DNA from: Mesorhizobium sp. M4B.F.Ca.ET.203.01.1.1
GTDB lineage: Bacteria > Pseudomonadota > Alphaproteobacteria > Rhizobiales > Rhizobiaceae
Length of the DNA: 64,000 nt
Assembly: GCF_004791025.1 (NCBI RefSeq)
Contig: NZ_SRUO01000005.1
Span: 431,848 to 495,847, forward strand
Direction of reading: 5' to 3'
The translations under genes were made by a program, and so were the position numbers. The notes below the pieces were generated by a model, which saw nothing but the letters and a program-made list of their open reading frames with translations, did not search any database and was not told the origin of the DNA. Of this stretch, positions 43,417 through 52,502 are shown piece after piece (within the stretch, counting starts at the first letter, position 1; each line of letters starts with the position of its first letter).

Positions 43417-44489
43417 CCGAGCCTTTCCTGTCGATCCGCAAATTGCGCAAGGCTTTCGGCGCCTTCGTCGCCGTTCATGACGTGACGCTGGAGATCCCCA
43501 AAGGCGAATTCCTGACCTTCCTCGGCCCGTCAGGTTCGGGAAAATCGACGACGCTCTATGCGATCGCCGGCTTCCAGGACCCGACCTCCGGCGATGTCCG
43601 GTTGCAGGGAAAGTCGCTGCTTGCGGTGCCCTCGCACAAGCGCAACATCGGCATGGTCTTCCAGCGCTACACGCTGTTTCCGCATCTGAGCGTCGCCGAA
43701 AACGTCGCCTTCCCACTTCGCGTCCGCCGCCGGCCCGACGCCGAGGTCAAGCGCAAGGTCGCCGACATGCTCTCGCTGGTGCGGCTCGAAAGTTTCGCCG
43801 AACGGCTTCCCGGCGCGCTGTCCGGCGGCCAGCAGCAGCGCGTCGCGCTTGCCCGCGCGCTGGCCTACGATCCGCCGATCCTCCTGATGGACGAGCCGCT
43901 TTCGGCCCTCGACAAGAAACTGCGCGAGGAGATTCAGGCCGAAATACGCCGCATCCACCGCGAGACCGGCGTCACCATCCTCTATGTCACCCATGACCAG
44001 GAGGAGGCGCTGCATCTGTCCGACCGCATCGCGCTGTTCAGGGATGGCCGCATCGAGCAGATCGGCACCGGCGAGGATCTCTACCTTCGGCCCGCGACCG
44101 ATTTCGTTGCCGGCTTCATCGGCAATTCGAATTTTTTGGCCGCCGAGCATCTGGAAACCGTCGGCGGCGCCGCGACCATCCGGCTTGCCGACGGCTCGGT
44201 GCTCTCAGGCATCAACGCCAATGGCAGCTTCGGCAGCGGACAAAAGGCCAGGCTGATGATCCGGCCGGAAGCGTTTCGCCTGGAGCGTGGTCCGAGAAGC
44301 GCCGAGCTTGCCGTCGAGATCGTCGATGTCGCCTTCTACGGCGAGCGCCGCCGCATCGTCGCGCGCACCGCCGCCGGGCAGGAGATCGACATCAGGCCGA
44401 CATCGTCGGCCATGGCGTCGCACGATGCGACGGCAAGCCGACGGCAGGTCTTTTTCGACCCGGCCGCCGCATTCCTGTTTCCCGCCTGA
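43413..44489 (+). CDS. ABC transporter ATP-binding protein, PotA-like
   Basis: A 358-residue ATPase with Walker A GPSGSGKSTT, signature LSGGQQQRVALARAL, Walker B ILLMDEPLSALDKKLR and switch VTHDQEEALHLSDR, followed by a TOBE domain (about 285-355). Last gene of the GntR-controlled plus-strand cluster and convergent with the FMN reductase gene. Confidence 0.93.
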   Translation: MTEPFLSIRKLRKAFGAFVAVHDVTLEIPKGEFLTFLGPSGSGKSTTLYAIAGFQDPTSGDVRLQGKSLLAVPSHKRNIGMVFQRYTLFPHLSVAENVAFPLRVRRRPDAEVKRKVADMLSLVRLESFAERLPGALSGGQQQRVALARALAYDPPILLMDEPLSALDKKLREEIQAEIRRIHRETGVTILYVTHDQEEALHLSDRIALFRDGRIEQIGTGEDLYLRPATDFVAGFIGNSNFLAAEHLETVGGAATIRLADGSVLSGINANGSFGSGQKARLMIRPEAFRLERGPRSAELAVEIVDVAFYGERRRIVARTAAGQEIDIRPTSSAMASHDATASRRQVFFDPAAAFLFPA

Positions 44490-44505
44490 TTGCTCTGGCG
44501 TGCCC

Positions 44506-45066
44506 CTATTCCGCGGCGACACTCGCCCCGGAGCGATTGGCAAGCACCAGCCCGACTTCGCCCACCGCCTGCGCGACGCGCTTCAGGATCGGCTCGGAGC
44601 GCAGCACGCCGTCGGCGAAATCCTTGTCGGTGGCATAGACCGCCGTCGACAGGGCAAGCGCCTCGAAGAAGCCGAACAGCGGCCGCAACTGGTGCTCGAC
44701 GATCAGCGCATGCCGTTCGCCGCCGCCGGTCGCCAGAAGCACCACAGGCTTGCCGCGCAGGGCGGCCGGATCGATCAGGTCGAAGAAGTGCTTGAACAGG
44801 CCGGTATAGCTGCCCTTGTAGGTCGGCGAGCCGACCACCAGCACATCGGCATTGATGACTTTGTCGAGAATGGCGCGGGCCTGCTCGTCGAGATCGCGCG
44901 CCCATTTCGCCTGGCCGAGCGACGGGCCGAGATCCTCCACATCATAGGTGCTGGCCGACAGGCCATGCTGACGGGCAATATCCTTCACGACCTGTTCGAC
45001 AAAGCCCCGGGTCTTGGAGGGTCGGGTGAAATTGCCGGAAAAGCCGACAACGGTGGGATTGGGCAT
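44506..45066 (-). CDS. NAD(P)H-dependent FMN reductase (MsuE/SsuE-like)
   Basis: A 186-residue flavodoxin-fold reductase. FMN-binding marks are GFSGNFTRPSKTR at the N-terminus, VVGSPTYKGSYTGLFKHFFDL in the middle and LLATGGGERHAL. The group supplies FMNH2 to two-component monooxygenases such as alkanesulfonate monooxygenases. It lies convergent with the cluster containing the luciferase-like monooxygenase, but it has its own upstream region with the inverted repeat GTCTA-N9-TAGAC, so separate regulation is likely. Confidence 0.88.
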   Translation of the reverse strand: MPNPTVVGFSGNFTRPSKTRGFVEQVVKDIARQHGLSASTYDVEDLGPSLGQAKWARDLDEQARAILDKVINADVLVVGSPTYKGSYTGLFKHFFDLIDPAALRGKPVVLLATGGGERHALIVEHQLRPLFGFFEALALSTAVYATDKDFADGVLRSEPILKRVAQAVGEVGLVLANRSGASVAAE

Positions 45067-45105
45067 GCTCAGGCACCTTCACGCCGCGGATGGGTTCGCG
45101 TTAAT

Positions 45106-45124
45106 GTCTACAAGTTTGATAGAC
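45106..45124. promoter_or_regulatory. Inverted repeat upstream of the FMN reductase gene
   Basis: GTCTA and TAGAC flank nine bases (CAAGTTTGA) in an AT-rich island 40 bases upstream of the reductase start; the island stands out from the GC-rich surroundings. The pattern suits a dimeric repressor or activator, which is not identified. Confidence 0.45.
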
Positions 45125-45213
45125 TTCAGGGCCCGATAAAAGGAACAATCGGCTTTCGGCGGCGCCGGTCCCGAACAATTTTTCCACGACCAGGCCTATT
45201 GGCGACAGCCAGC

Positions 45214-46008
45214 TCATGGTCCGCGGCTGCGTCGGGCTTCGCCCCGGCCAGTCTCGATGGCGAGATCGCCGAAATTGTCCTGAAGCCAGCCGATCGCGCC
45301 GGTGACATCGGCAATGACATGGCGTGCCGCCGTTGGTCCCCGAGGCTTGATCCGGATGGATATCCCGCCCGCGGCATTGGTCGTCTCGAAGCCGTTTTCA
45401 TCGGATGTGTCGTCGCCGAGGAAAACCGGCCGTCGCCCGGCAAAGGGTGGAATGTCCATGAACCTCCTGATGGCGGCACCCTTGGCCGCCTCGAGCGGCA
45501 TCAGCTCGACCCCGGCATTGCCGGCGATCACACGATATCCCTTCGGCAGCCGGTCCAGAGCCTGCTCGACGAGCTTCGTCGCCCGCGCAAGCAGATGCGG
45601 CGCGGCGCGCGTATGGACGGCGAGCACCGGGCCCTTGCGCTCGACATAGACGGCCTGGCTCGCCAGCTCCAGCTCGATCTCGTCGGCGAGCGCCGCCATG
45701 TCCGCCGGTTCGTCAGCGGCCTCGACAGGGCCGCCAGGGGCAAGTCTGTGCTCCAGTCCGTAGAGACCAGCAGTGCGCAGCTTCAGCGGATCGAACAGTC
45801 GGTCGACCGCCGCGACCGAGCGGCCGGTGATGAAGGCAAGCGCGCCGTCCAGCCGGCGCTCGATCGTCTGCAGCAGAAGGCGAAGCTCCTCGCTGACCGA
45901 CACGGCGTCCGGATGGGCGGCGTGCTCCAGCAAGGTGCCGTCAATGTCGAGGAACAACGCCCATCGGCCTTCGGGGAGGCGTGGCGTCAACTCTGGCTGA
46001 AGATTCAT
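45214..46008 (-). CDS. otsB: Trehalose-6-phosphate phosphatase
   Basis: A 264-residue HAD-superfamily phosphatase completing trehalose synthesis. The nucleophile motif is FLDIDGTLLEHA (Asp21, Asp23), a conserved segment is FITGRS, and the metal motif GDDTSDENGFETTN is near residue 205. It overlaps the end of otsA by four bases (46005-46008) and should share its transcript, including EcfG control. Confidence 0.95.
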   Translation of the reverse strand: MNLQPELTPRLPEGRWALFLDIDGTLLEHAAHPDAVSVSEELRLLLQTIERRLDGALAFITGRSVAAVDRLFDPLKLRTAGLYGLEHRLAPGGPVEAADEPADMAALADEIELELASQAVYVERKGPVLAVHTRAAPHLLARATKLVEQALDRLPKGYRVIAGNAGVELMPLEAAKGAAIRRFMDIPPFAGRRPVFLGDDTSDENGFETTNAAGGISIRIKPRGPTAARHVIADVTGAIGWLQDNFGDLAIETGRGEARRSRGP

Positions 46009-47786
46009 CGGAGTCCGGCTACCTGTTTGCGTTCGAAGATGGGGACGACGTTGTCGGGGGTGGCCAGGCGCTCGGCGCTGGCCGTGACGCGGTCGAGCTC
46101 GCCGCGCTTGCGCAGGCGCGCCGCGTCCAGAAGCATGCTTCCGGCCCAGCGGTAGACATTGTTGTCGCGCACGATCTCGCGCATCCTACGCATCCGCTCG
46201 CGCTGCTCCTCGGCCGACATGGTCAGCGCCTGCGAGAGGGCCGCGCTCATCATCGCCGCGTCGTAGGGGTTGACGATCAGTGCTTCCAGCAACTCGCGCG
46301 AGGCGCCGGCAAAGGTCGAGAGCAGAAGCACGCCTTGCTCGTCGTCGCGCGCTGCGACGAATTCCTTGGCGACCAGGTTCATGCCGTCATGCAGGCTGGT
46401 GACCATGCAGATATCGGCGGCGCGGTAGATCTCGTAGACCGCCTTTTGCGAATGATGCTCGGCCACGATGACGACCGGCCGATAGCCGTCTGCGCCATAA
46501 CGCAGGTTGAGGTCGTCGGCATAGCGCATGCATTCGTCGTACAATTGCCTGTAGGCAGGCAGCGTGCCCCTGCTGGGAGCCGCAATCTGCAGGAACACGA
46601 CCTTGCCGATCAGCTCGGGATGCCTGGTGAACAATTCCTCCAGCGCATGAAAGCGATCGAGAATGCCCTTGGTGTAGTCGAGGCGCTCGACGCCGATGCA
46701 CAGCTTCGCATCCGCCGGCAGCCCGAACCGGTCGCGGACGCGCGCACGGCACTCAGCGACATCGGGCAGCTTGGCCAGAAGCTGCAGGGGCCATTCGATG
46801 GAGATCGGATAGGCGTGCACCAGCGTCGTCTGGCCGCCGTAGGAAATGGCGGCGTCCGCCCGTTCGATCCGGCTTTCGAGGAAGCGGTCGACGCTTTCGG
46901 TGAAATTGTTGGCGTGGAACTGGGTATGGAAACCGATGATCGAACTGCCGAGCAGCCCGTCCAGGATACGCTCCCGCCACGGGCAGATGCTGTAGACTTC
47001 CGAGTTCGGCCACGGAATGTGCCAGAAGGTGATGACGATCGCCTCGGGCAGGCGCTCGCGGATCATGCGCGGCAGAAGCGCGAAGTGATAGTCCTGGACC
47101 AGCACGATCGGCCGCTCGTTGCGCGCCTCGGCGACCACGGTGTCGGCGAACTTGCGGTTGACCGCCTCGTAGGCGTCCCAGTCCGACTCGCGGAAGATCG
47201 GCCTTGTGAAAGCGATATGGCAGAGCGGCCAGAGACCTTCATTGGCGAAGCCGAGATAGTAGCCCTGATATTCCTCCTCGGTGAGCCACACCCTGCGCAG
47301 GGTGTAGGACGGATTGTCGGGCGGCACCTGCACCCGGTCGTCACCGTCGACCATCTGGCGGTCCGCCGTGCCGCCGCCATAGGCGATCCAGGTGCCGGCG
47401 CAGGCGCGCGTGATCGGCTCCATCGCCGAAACCAGCCCACTCGCCGGCACGACGAGTTCGACGCCGTCGCCCTTGGTGTTGTGGATGTAAGGCTCGCGGT
47501 TGGAAACCACGATCACCTGCGCCTCGGGCAGGTCCTCGTGAAGGATCTTGCGCAAGGTTTCGGGCGACCATGTCACCAGCGCCGCGTCGACCGACTGGCC
47601 GTTCTTCTCGAATTCCCGAAGTACTTTGCGCGCCGCTTCGGAAGCCACGTCCTCGCCAGCGACGTGCACGGTCGCAGGCGTGGAATTGCGGCGGTGTCGG
47701 GATATGGAAAAAAACACCGCAAGAGCGGAAAGTCCAAGACTTACTAGGAGCAGGCCCCACAGCAAGTCGATGCCTTGATCAGTCAT
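46005..47786 (-). CDS. otsA: Trehalose-6-phosphate synthase (GT20) with N-terminal membrane anchor
   Basis: A 593-residue glycosyltransferase that joins UDP-glucose and glucose-6-phosphate. GT20 motifs are [46 protein letters not shown] and [17 protein letters not shown]. Compared with E. coli OtsA (about 474) it has about 90 extra N-terminal residues: a single predicted helix [19 protein letters not shown] (about 9-27) followed by basic HRR and a linker. The start at 47786 is supported because upstream frame is low-quality sequence containing the EcfG promoter. The helix should tether the enzyme to the inner membrane. Confidence 0.9.
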   Translation of the reverse strand: MTDQGIDLLWGLLLVSLGLSALAVFFSISRHRRNSTPATVHVAGEDVASEAARKVLREFEKNGQSVDAALVTWSPETLRKILHEDLPEAQVIVVSNREPYIHNTKGDGVELVVPASGLVSAMEPITRACAGTWIAYGGGTADRQMVDGDDRVQVPPDNPSYTLRRVWLTEEEYQGYYLGFANEGLWPLCHIAFTRPIFRESDWDAYEAVNRKFADTVVAEARNERPIVLVQDYHFALLPRMIRERLPEAIVITFWHIPWPNSEVYSICPWRERILDGLLGSSIIGFHTQFHANNFTESVDRFLESRIERADAAISYGGQTTLVHAYPISIEWPLQLLAKLPDVAECRARVRDRFGLPADAKLCIGVERLDYTKGILDRFHALEELFTRHPELIGKVVFLQIAAPSRGTLPAYRQLYDECMRYADDLNLRYGADGYRPVVIVAEHHSQKAVYEIYRAADICMVTSLHDGMNLVAKEFVAARDDEQGVLLLSTFAGASRELLEALIVNPYDAAMMSAALSQALTMSAEEQRERMRRMREIVRDNNVYRWAGSMLLDAARLRKRGELDRVTASAERLATPDNVVPIFERKQVAGLR

Positions 47787-47890
47787 TGATACGCCAATTT
47801 GCCACCGGCCCGCCGCAGGCCTCATTCTTCTTGTTTTCGACACCTTGCCGGGCGACGGAACAGACCGCCGCGCGTCCGGTGTGATTGTGC

Positions 47891-47915
47891 AACGCACAAA
47901 CGGACCATCGGTTCC
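47891..47915 (-). promoter_or_regulatory. EcfG-type promoter of otsAB
   Basis: Read on the minus strand: GGAAC (47915-47911), 16 bases, CGTT (47894-47891), an exact match to the EcfG general-stress pattern, about 105 bases upstream of otsA. The imperfect palindrome TTGTGCAACGCACAA (47885-47899) overlaps the -10 part. General-stress control of trehalose synthesis is well known in rhizobia. Confidence 0.75.
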
Positions 47916-47946
47916 GACATTTGTCAGGCGGCGAGCGAACCCTTGG

Positions 47947-50109
47947 CTAAGTTCGCACGATGAGCGGCACCAACCCCTCATGCCGGTCGGCAAGGAAGGC
48001 GACGACCCGGTCGCCGACGCGTTGGAATGTCAGGTCGACCGCCCGGTCGCCGACGGTCAGGTGCCGAAGTGTAAGCATGTCGATGCCGATCGGCAGCCTT
48101 GGCCGCGTGACGCGGACCTCGCCCTCCCAACCATCGATTTCCAGGCCGAGGCAGGCCTGCATCAGCATGAAGGCGGAGCCGGCCGACCAGGCTTGGGGCA
48201 GGCAGGCGACGGGATAGGCGATGGGCGCCTCGCCCGGCGCGCGGGTGAAGCCGCAGAACAGTTCCGGCAGCCGCATGTTGAAATGCACGGCGGACTCGAA
48301 CGTGCCGCTCATCAGCCGCACCACGCTTTCGCGCTCGCCATAGCGCGCCAGGCCGACGCCGCAGATGGCGGTGTCATGCGGCCAGATCGAGCCGTTGTGA
48401 TAGGACATCGGGTTGAAGAACACGGCGTCGTCGGCAAGCGTCCTCAGGCCCCAGCCCGAATGGAAGGGAGCCGAAAGCAATTGGTCGGCGACCAGCTTTG
48501 CCCGCTCGGGCTGGGGCAACCCGACAAACAGAAGATGCCCGGCATTCGACGTCCGCACCTTGCAGGGCTCACCGGCGCCGTCGATCGCCAGCGCATAGAA
48601 ATTCAGATCGTCCACCCAGAAATCGCGCTCCACCGCGATCCGCATTTCTTCGGCCCGTTCCTCCCAGTGCTCGGCCTCCGCATATCCGCCCCGGCGCCGT
48701 GCCAGCGCCGCCAGCCCCCGGAACGCGGCAAAGACGTAGCCCTGCACCTCGACCAGCGCGATTGGTCCTTTGGGGATGCGGCCGTCGGCATGGAAGACGG
48801 AGTCGAAACTGTCCTTCCAGCCCTGGTTGGCGAGGCCGGATTCGGCGGCGCGCTGATAGGTGACGAACCCGGTCTCCCGGCTCGCCTCTTCAGTCCATTC
48901 GGCCGCGGCCTTGAGCGACGGCCACAGCGTGTCGATGAAGTCCATGTCGCCGGTGCGCTCCGCATAGGCGCAGGCGAGATGGATGTAGAGCGGCGTGGTG
49001 TCGACGCCGCCATAGTAACGCCCGAAGGGAAGCTCGCGCAGCGCCGCCATCTCGCCCTTGCGGGTCTCGTGCATGATCTTGCCGGGCTGTGAATCGCTGA
49101 ACGGCGACGTCTCGGTCGCCTGGTGCTGGGCGAGGAAGGCAAGCACGCCCCGCGCCAGACCAGGGTTGAGCCAGAGCATCTGCAGTGCCGAGATCACGCC
49201 GTCGCGGCCGAATGCCGTCGAAAACCAAGGGATGCCGGCATAGGGATAGGGCCCTGTCGCGAGTTCGGTGGTGAGCAGCGCCACATCGGCGCGGGCGCGC
49301 TCGACCCAGTCGTTGAAGACGCGGCCCGAACTGTGCACCGTGGCGCCGTGGCGGCGCTTTGCCCGCATGCCGAAACGGGCGCGGGCCGCTGCGGCGCGGA
49401 AGCGATCGCGATCCGGGGTCTCGACAACCTCCGAACCGACCTCGACATAGAGCACCTTGCTGGAACGCTTGGTCACCGCGACGAGGAAATCGGCGCGGCT
49501 GTCCGTCAGTTGATCGGGCGCCTGAGAGAACGATATCGCCGACAGGCGCGCCAGCCCGTCCAGCCCGTCATAGTGAAGCAGCACCGACGTCGCATCGATC
49601 TTGGCCGCGTGTGCGGTGCCCCGCTTTGCCCTCGTCGAGCCGCGCACCTCGAACATGTCGCGGAAATCGGCGGCAAAGTGCAGCGAAACGCGGATGGCCG
49701 ACGTCTCCTGGCTGTAATTGGAAAGCGTGATGCGCTCGAACAGCCGGTCCTGCCAGATCAGCCTGACGCGCTCGACATGGATTGCGCCTTGTGAAATGTC
49801 TCGCCCGCCGGCGCTCTGGATCGGCAGATTGGTGAGGTTGCTGGTGAACAGCACATTGTCCTGGCTGAGCGAGGCGCCGAGCAGCGAGGTCTGCCGGCCG
49901 CCGACGGTCAGCCGGAACTCCGAAAGCACGCGCGTGTCGTCGCGGAAGAAGCCGTCACCTGCGCCCCTGATGTCGCCATAGGCATCGGCCACCACGAAGC
50001 AGTCGCCCTGCTTCAGCGCAAAAAGCCGGTGCGGTTCGCGCGGCGCGGTCTCGTCCAGCGAGGCAAGGGCAACGGCGGGATCAAGCTTGCGCTCGTCGAG
50101 CTCTGTCAT
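47947..50109 (-). CDS. Glycogen-debranching-type amylo-alpha-1,6-glucosidase family protein
   Basis: A 720-residue protein with a GDE N-terminal domain (about 25-220; FALKQGDCFVVADAYGDIRG, GFFRDDTRVLSEFRL) and an (alpha/alpha)6 barrel (about 290-680; PWFSTAFGRDGVISALQML, RYYGGVDTTPLYI, NGSIWPHDTAI). Such proteins hydrolyse alpha-1,6-linked or small alpha-glucans; no signal peptide is seen. It lies between the GT4 gene and otsA on the same strand, which suggests a role in alpha-glucan or trehalose metabolism. Confidence 0.85.
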   Translation of the reverse strand: MTELDERKLDPAVALASLDETAPREPHRLFALKQGDCFVVADAYGDIRGAGDGFFRDDTRVLSEFRLTVGGRQTSLLGASLSQDNVLFTSNLTNLPIQSAGGRDISQGAIHVERVRLIWQDRLFERITLSNYSQETSAIRVSLHFAADFRDMFEVRGSTRAKRGTAHAAKIDATSVLLHYDGLDGLARLSAISFSQAPDQLTDSRADFLVAVTKRSSKVLYVEVGSEVVETPDRDRFRAAAARARFGMRAKRRHGATVHSSGRVFNDWVERARADVALLTTELATGPYPYAGIPWFSTAFGRDGVISALQMLWLNPGLARGVLAFLAQHQATETSPFSDSQPGKIMHETRKGEMAALRELPFGRYYGGVDTTPLYIHLACAYAERTGDMDFIDTLWPSLKAAAEWTEEASRETGFVTYQRAAESGLANQGWKDSFDSVFHADGRIPKGPIALVEVQGYVFAAFRGLAALARRRGGYAEAEHWEERAEEMRIAVERDFWVDDLNFYALAIDGAGEPCKVRTSNAGHLLFVGLPQPERAKLVADQLLSAPFHSGWGLRTLADDAVFFNPMSYHNGSIWPHDTAICGVGLARYGERESVVRLMSGTFESAVHFNMRLPELFCGFTRAPGEAPIAYPVACLPQAWSAGSAFMLMQACLGLEIDGWEGEVRVTRPRLPIGIDMLTLRHLTVGDRAVDLTFQRVGDRVVAFLADRHEGLVPLIVRT

Positions 50110-50153
50110 CGGTTTCTTCCCGTTTGTTTCGCCCCCGGATCAGGCTGCGCCTC

Positions 50154-51215
50154 TCACGACGCCTTGGCTTCGGCTGAATCGCCGATGAGGCGCGCATAGG
50201 CCGCTGCATAGTCGCGAGCCATTCTGGTGGCGGAAAACCGCTTTTCGAAGGCCGCCCTGACCTTTCGACGGTCCAGGCGAAGCAGCGCCGGCACTGCCTC
50301 GATCGCCTCGTCCATCGACTCCACGACAAATCCGGTCACGCCCTGGTCGATGATCTCCGGCAAGGCGCCGCGATTCCAGGCAATCGACGGCGTGCCGCAG
50401 GCCATCGCCTCGATTGGAGCCAGGCCGAACGGCTCCGGCCAATCGATGGGAAACAGCAGGCCGGCCGCCTTGCCGAGGAAGTCGGCCTTCTCGTCCTCGG
50501 CGATCTCGCCGACATAATCGACGCGGTCACCGTCGATCAGCGGCTCGATCTCGTCATGGAAATAGGCGCGGTCGTCGTCGCCGATCTTGGCCGCCAGCTT
50601 CAGCTTCAACCCCGAGCGGCGCGCGATCTCGATCGCGCGGTCAGGCCGCTTGTCACGCGAGAGCCGACCAAGAAAGGCAAGGTACGGTTCCTCCTTCGTC
50701 GTCTCGAAAGCGGGCCGGTAGATATCGATCGGCAATCCGTGGTGGATCGTCGCCAGCCACTTGGCCTCGGCCAGCCCCGCTCTCTGGCTGCGCGAGATGG
50801 AGATCATCGGAAAGCGCGGGAAGCGCCGGTAGGCGGGCGCCAGATCGACATAGTCCAGCCTGCCATGCGGCGTCGTCACCGTCCGTCCGGCCATATCCGC
50901 GAAGAAGGGAAAATGCAGGAAATGGCTGAGATGGAAGTGGATGAGGTCGAACTCGTGCGCCCGCTCGCGGACCTCGGCCAGCATCGCCAGATGCGCTGCT
51001 ATCTCCGATTTCTTAGGGCGCGGGTCGAGGCGAAGCGCGCATTCCCGGCCAGGGATGAGCCTCGCGGAGGTGCGGCTGTCACCGCTGGCGAACAGCGTCA
51101 CCTCGTGCCCCAGCGCCACCAGCGCTTCCGTCAGGTAGGAGACGATCCGCTCGGTGCCGCCATAGAGTTTCGGCGGCACGGACTCATAGAGCGGCGCGAC
51201 ATGGGCAATTCGCAT
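50154..51215 (-). CDS. GT4 family glycosyltransferase
   Basis: A 353-residue GT-B glycosyltransferase. The N-terminus MRIAHVAPLYESVPPKLYGGTERIV binds the acceptor side, and the C-terminal donor motif is WPEPFGLAPIEAMACGTP with the conserved Glu pair. The start at 51215 has a GGAGA site; an ATG at 51245 is in frame but poorer. Upstream is a near-EcfG element. Substrates are unknown; it may build a stress-related glycoside or polysaccharide with the neighbouring glucosidase. Confidence 0.87.
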   Translation of the reverse strand: MRIAHVAPLYESVPPKLYGGTERIVSYLTEALVALGHEVTLFASGDSRTSARLIPGRECALRLDPRPKKSEIAAHLAMLAEVRERAHEFDLIHFHLSHFLHFPFFADMAGRTVTTPHGRLDYVDLAPAYRRFPRFPMISISRSQRAGLAEAKWLATIHHGLPIDIYRPAFETTKEEPYLAFLGRLSRDKRPDRAIEIARRSGLKLKLAAKIGDDDRAYFHDEIEPLIDGDRVDYVGEIAEDEKADFLGKAAGLLFPIDWPEPFGLAPIEAMACGTPSIAWNRGALPEIIDQGVTGFVVESMDEAIEAVPALLRLDRRKVRAAFEKRFSATRMARDYAAAYARLIGDSAEAKAS

Positions 51216-51245
51216 GATGTCTCCAGCTGATTGGCACAGGGCCAA

Positions 51246-51270
51246 AATGCATCAGCCGGCAGATCGTTCC
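51246..51270 (-). promoter_or_regulatory. Possible EcfG-like promoter upstream of the GT4 gene
   Basis: On the minus strand GGAAC (51270-51266), 16 bases, CATT (51249-51246): one base away from GGAAC-N16-CGTT. Gene content next to otsAB supports a stress promoter, but the mismatch leaves it tentative. Confidence 0.35.
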
Positions 51271-51282
51271 GGGTTCCGCTTC

Positions 51283-52461
51283 TCAAGCTGACAGCGCCGC
51301 GCCGACCCAGTCGAGCCGCGCGGCGGGAACGAGGCCGTAATTGTAGAAGTTGATGCCGTCGACGCCGGGCGCCCTCGCCGGCTTCACCTTGGCAGCGAGC
51401 ACGTCCGCGCCGGCCATCTCCGGATAAAAGAGCCGGTAGCCGGTGCCGAGGAACTTTTCCGGGCCGAGCGCCGCGCGTCCGGCTTCGAGCAGTCCAGCGA
51501 CATCGCCCGCCTGCATGTCATAGGCGCACAGGATCGCCCCATCGCAGACCTTGCCGAGCGCGGCGAGATCGCAGCCGCCGAGCCAGCCCTCCTTCAGATC
51601 GATGATGACGACCCTGGTTGACGGATGCGCCACCTCGCGCAGCTCGGCGACCAGGCTGGTCACTGGCTCGAAGCGCCAGGCGAGATACGCATGCAGTTCC
51701 GGCCATGGCAGGAAGGTGTCGAGTCCCCCTGCAGGGAAATCAGGAAAGCGTCGCTCGGGCACGGCGCGCTCGCAGGTCTCGGCGATCCATTGCCTGACCA
51801 GCTTTCGCGCCGGCTCGCCATCGACACCGGCCTCGGCGGCGCGATCCAGGCAGGATGGGCAGAAGCACAGCGACAGCAGGAAATCGTCCTCCGGCGTCAG
51901 GCCGACACCATCCTTTTCGTGATGGTACTCATGCGCAAAGCCCATGAAGGATGGGCTCTCGAGCTCGATCCTGTCCGGCCTGTAGCCGTGCGAGATATCC
52001 GCGACCAGCGCGCGGACATAGGCGCGCGCGTCCGGATGCGAGGGACAGAGATTGTAGTAGTTGGCATCGCCGAAGGCGTTGCGGGTGACGGCCTCGGGGT
52101 GAAGCATGCCGAGGCGGGTGTTGTGCAGGCACACTGTCCAGCACGAGACCCCAGGCCCGCCCGCCTCGCGACGGCGCACGAGCTGGCCGAGCACGTCGCC
52201 GCCTTCGCCGGCCACATCGGCCACCTTGGGCTGGATGGCAAGGTCGGCCCAGCGCGCCGCCGTCGGCTGGAAGTAGATGGTGCCATCCTCCGGAAAGTAG
52301 GCCTTCCGGCGCGGGCTGCGCGGCTGCAGGAACCGCCCGGCATGGTAGGACGTGGCGAGGCTGATCATGTTCAGTCCCGCGCGCTGGGTTAGATCGCGTT
52401 CGACCGTCTCAAGGCCGAGATCCTGGATGTCCCAGGGATAGGTCCACATCGATAGCTGCAT
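51283..52461 (-). CDS. Uncharacterised protein, TIM-barrel-like, with a CxxC motif
   Basis: A 392-residue protein I do not recognise with confidence. The start at 52461 (MQLSMWTYPWDIQDLG) looks like the first strand of a TIM barrel, and repeated alternating strands and helices follow (RIELESPSFMGFAHEYHHE, RVVIIDLKEGWLGGC, GAILCAYDM, GVDGINFYNYG). The segment LCFCPSCLDRA has a CxxC pair plus a third Cys, possibly a metal site. Glycoside hydrolase or sugar-isomerase-like activity is possible. It is the last gene of the operon with the PLP enzyme, RidA and deacylase. Confidence 0.65.
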   Translation of the reverse strand: MQLSMWTYPWDIQDLGLETVERDLTQRAGLNMISLATSYHAGRFLQPRSPRRKAYFPEDGTIYFQPTAARWADLAIQPKVADVAGEGGDVLGQLVRRREAGGPGVSCWTVCLHNTRLGMLHPEAVTRNAFGDANYYNLCPSHPDARAYVRALVADISHGYRPDRIELESPSFMGFAHEYHHEKDGVGLTPEDDFLLSLCFCPSCLDRAAEAGVDGEPARKLVRQWIAETCERAVPERRFPDFPAGGLDTFLPWPELHAYLAWRFEPVTSLVAELREVAHPSTRVVIIDLKEGWLGGCDLAALGKVCDGAILCAYDMQAGDVAGLLEAGRAALGPEKFLGTGYRLFYPEMAGADVLAAKVKPARAPGVDGINFYNYGLVPAARLDWVGAALSA

Positions 52462-52502
52462 GCTGATCCTCAAGTTCGTAGTGTGGCCAGGAGCCTCGGT
52501 CT

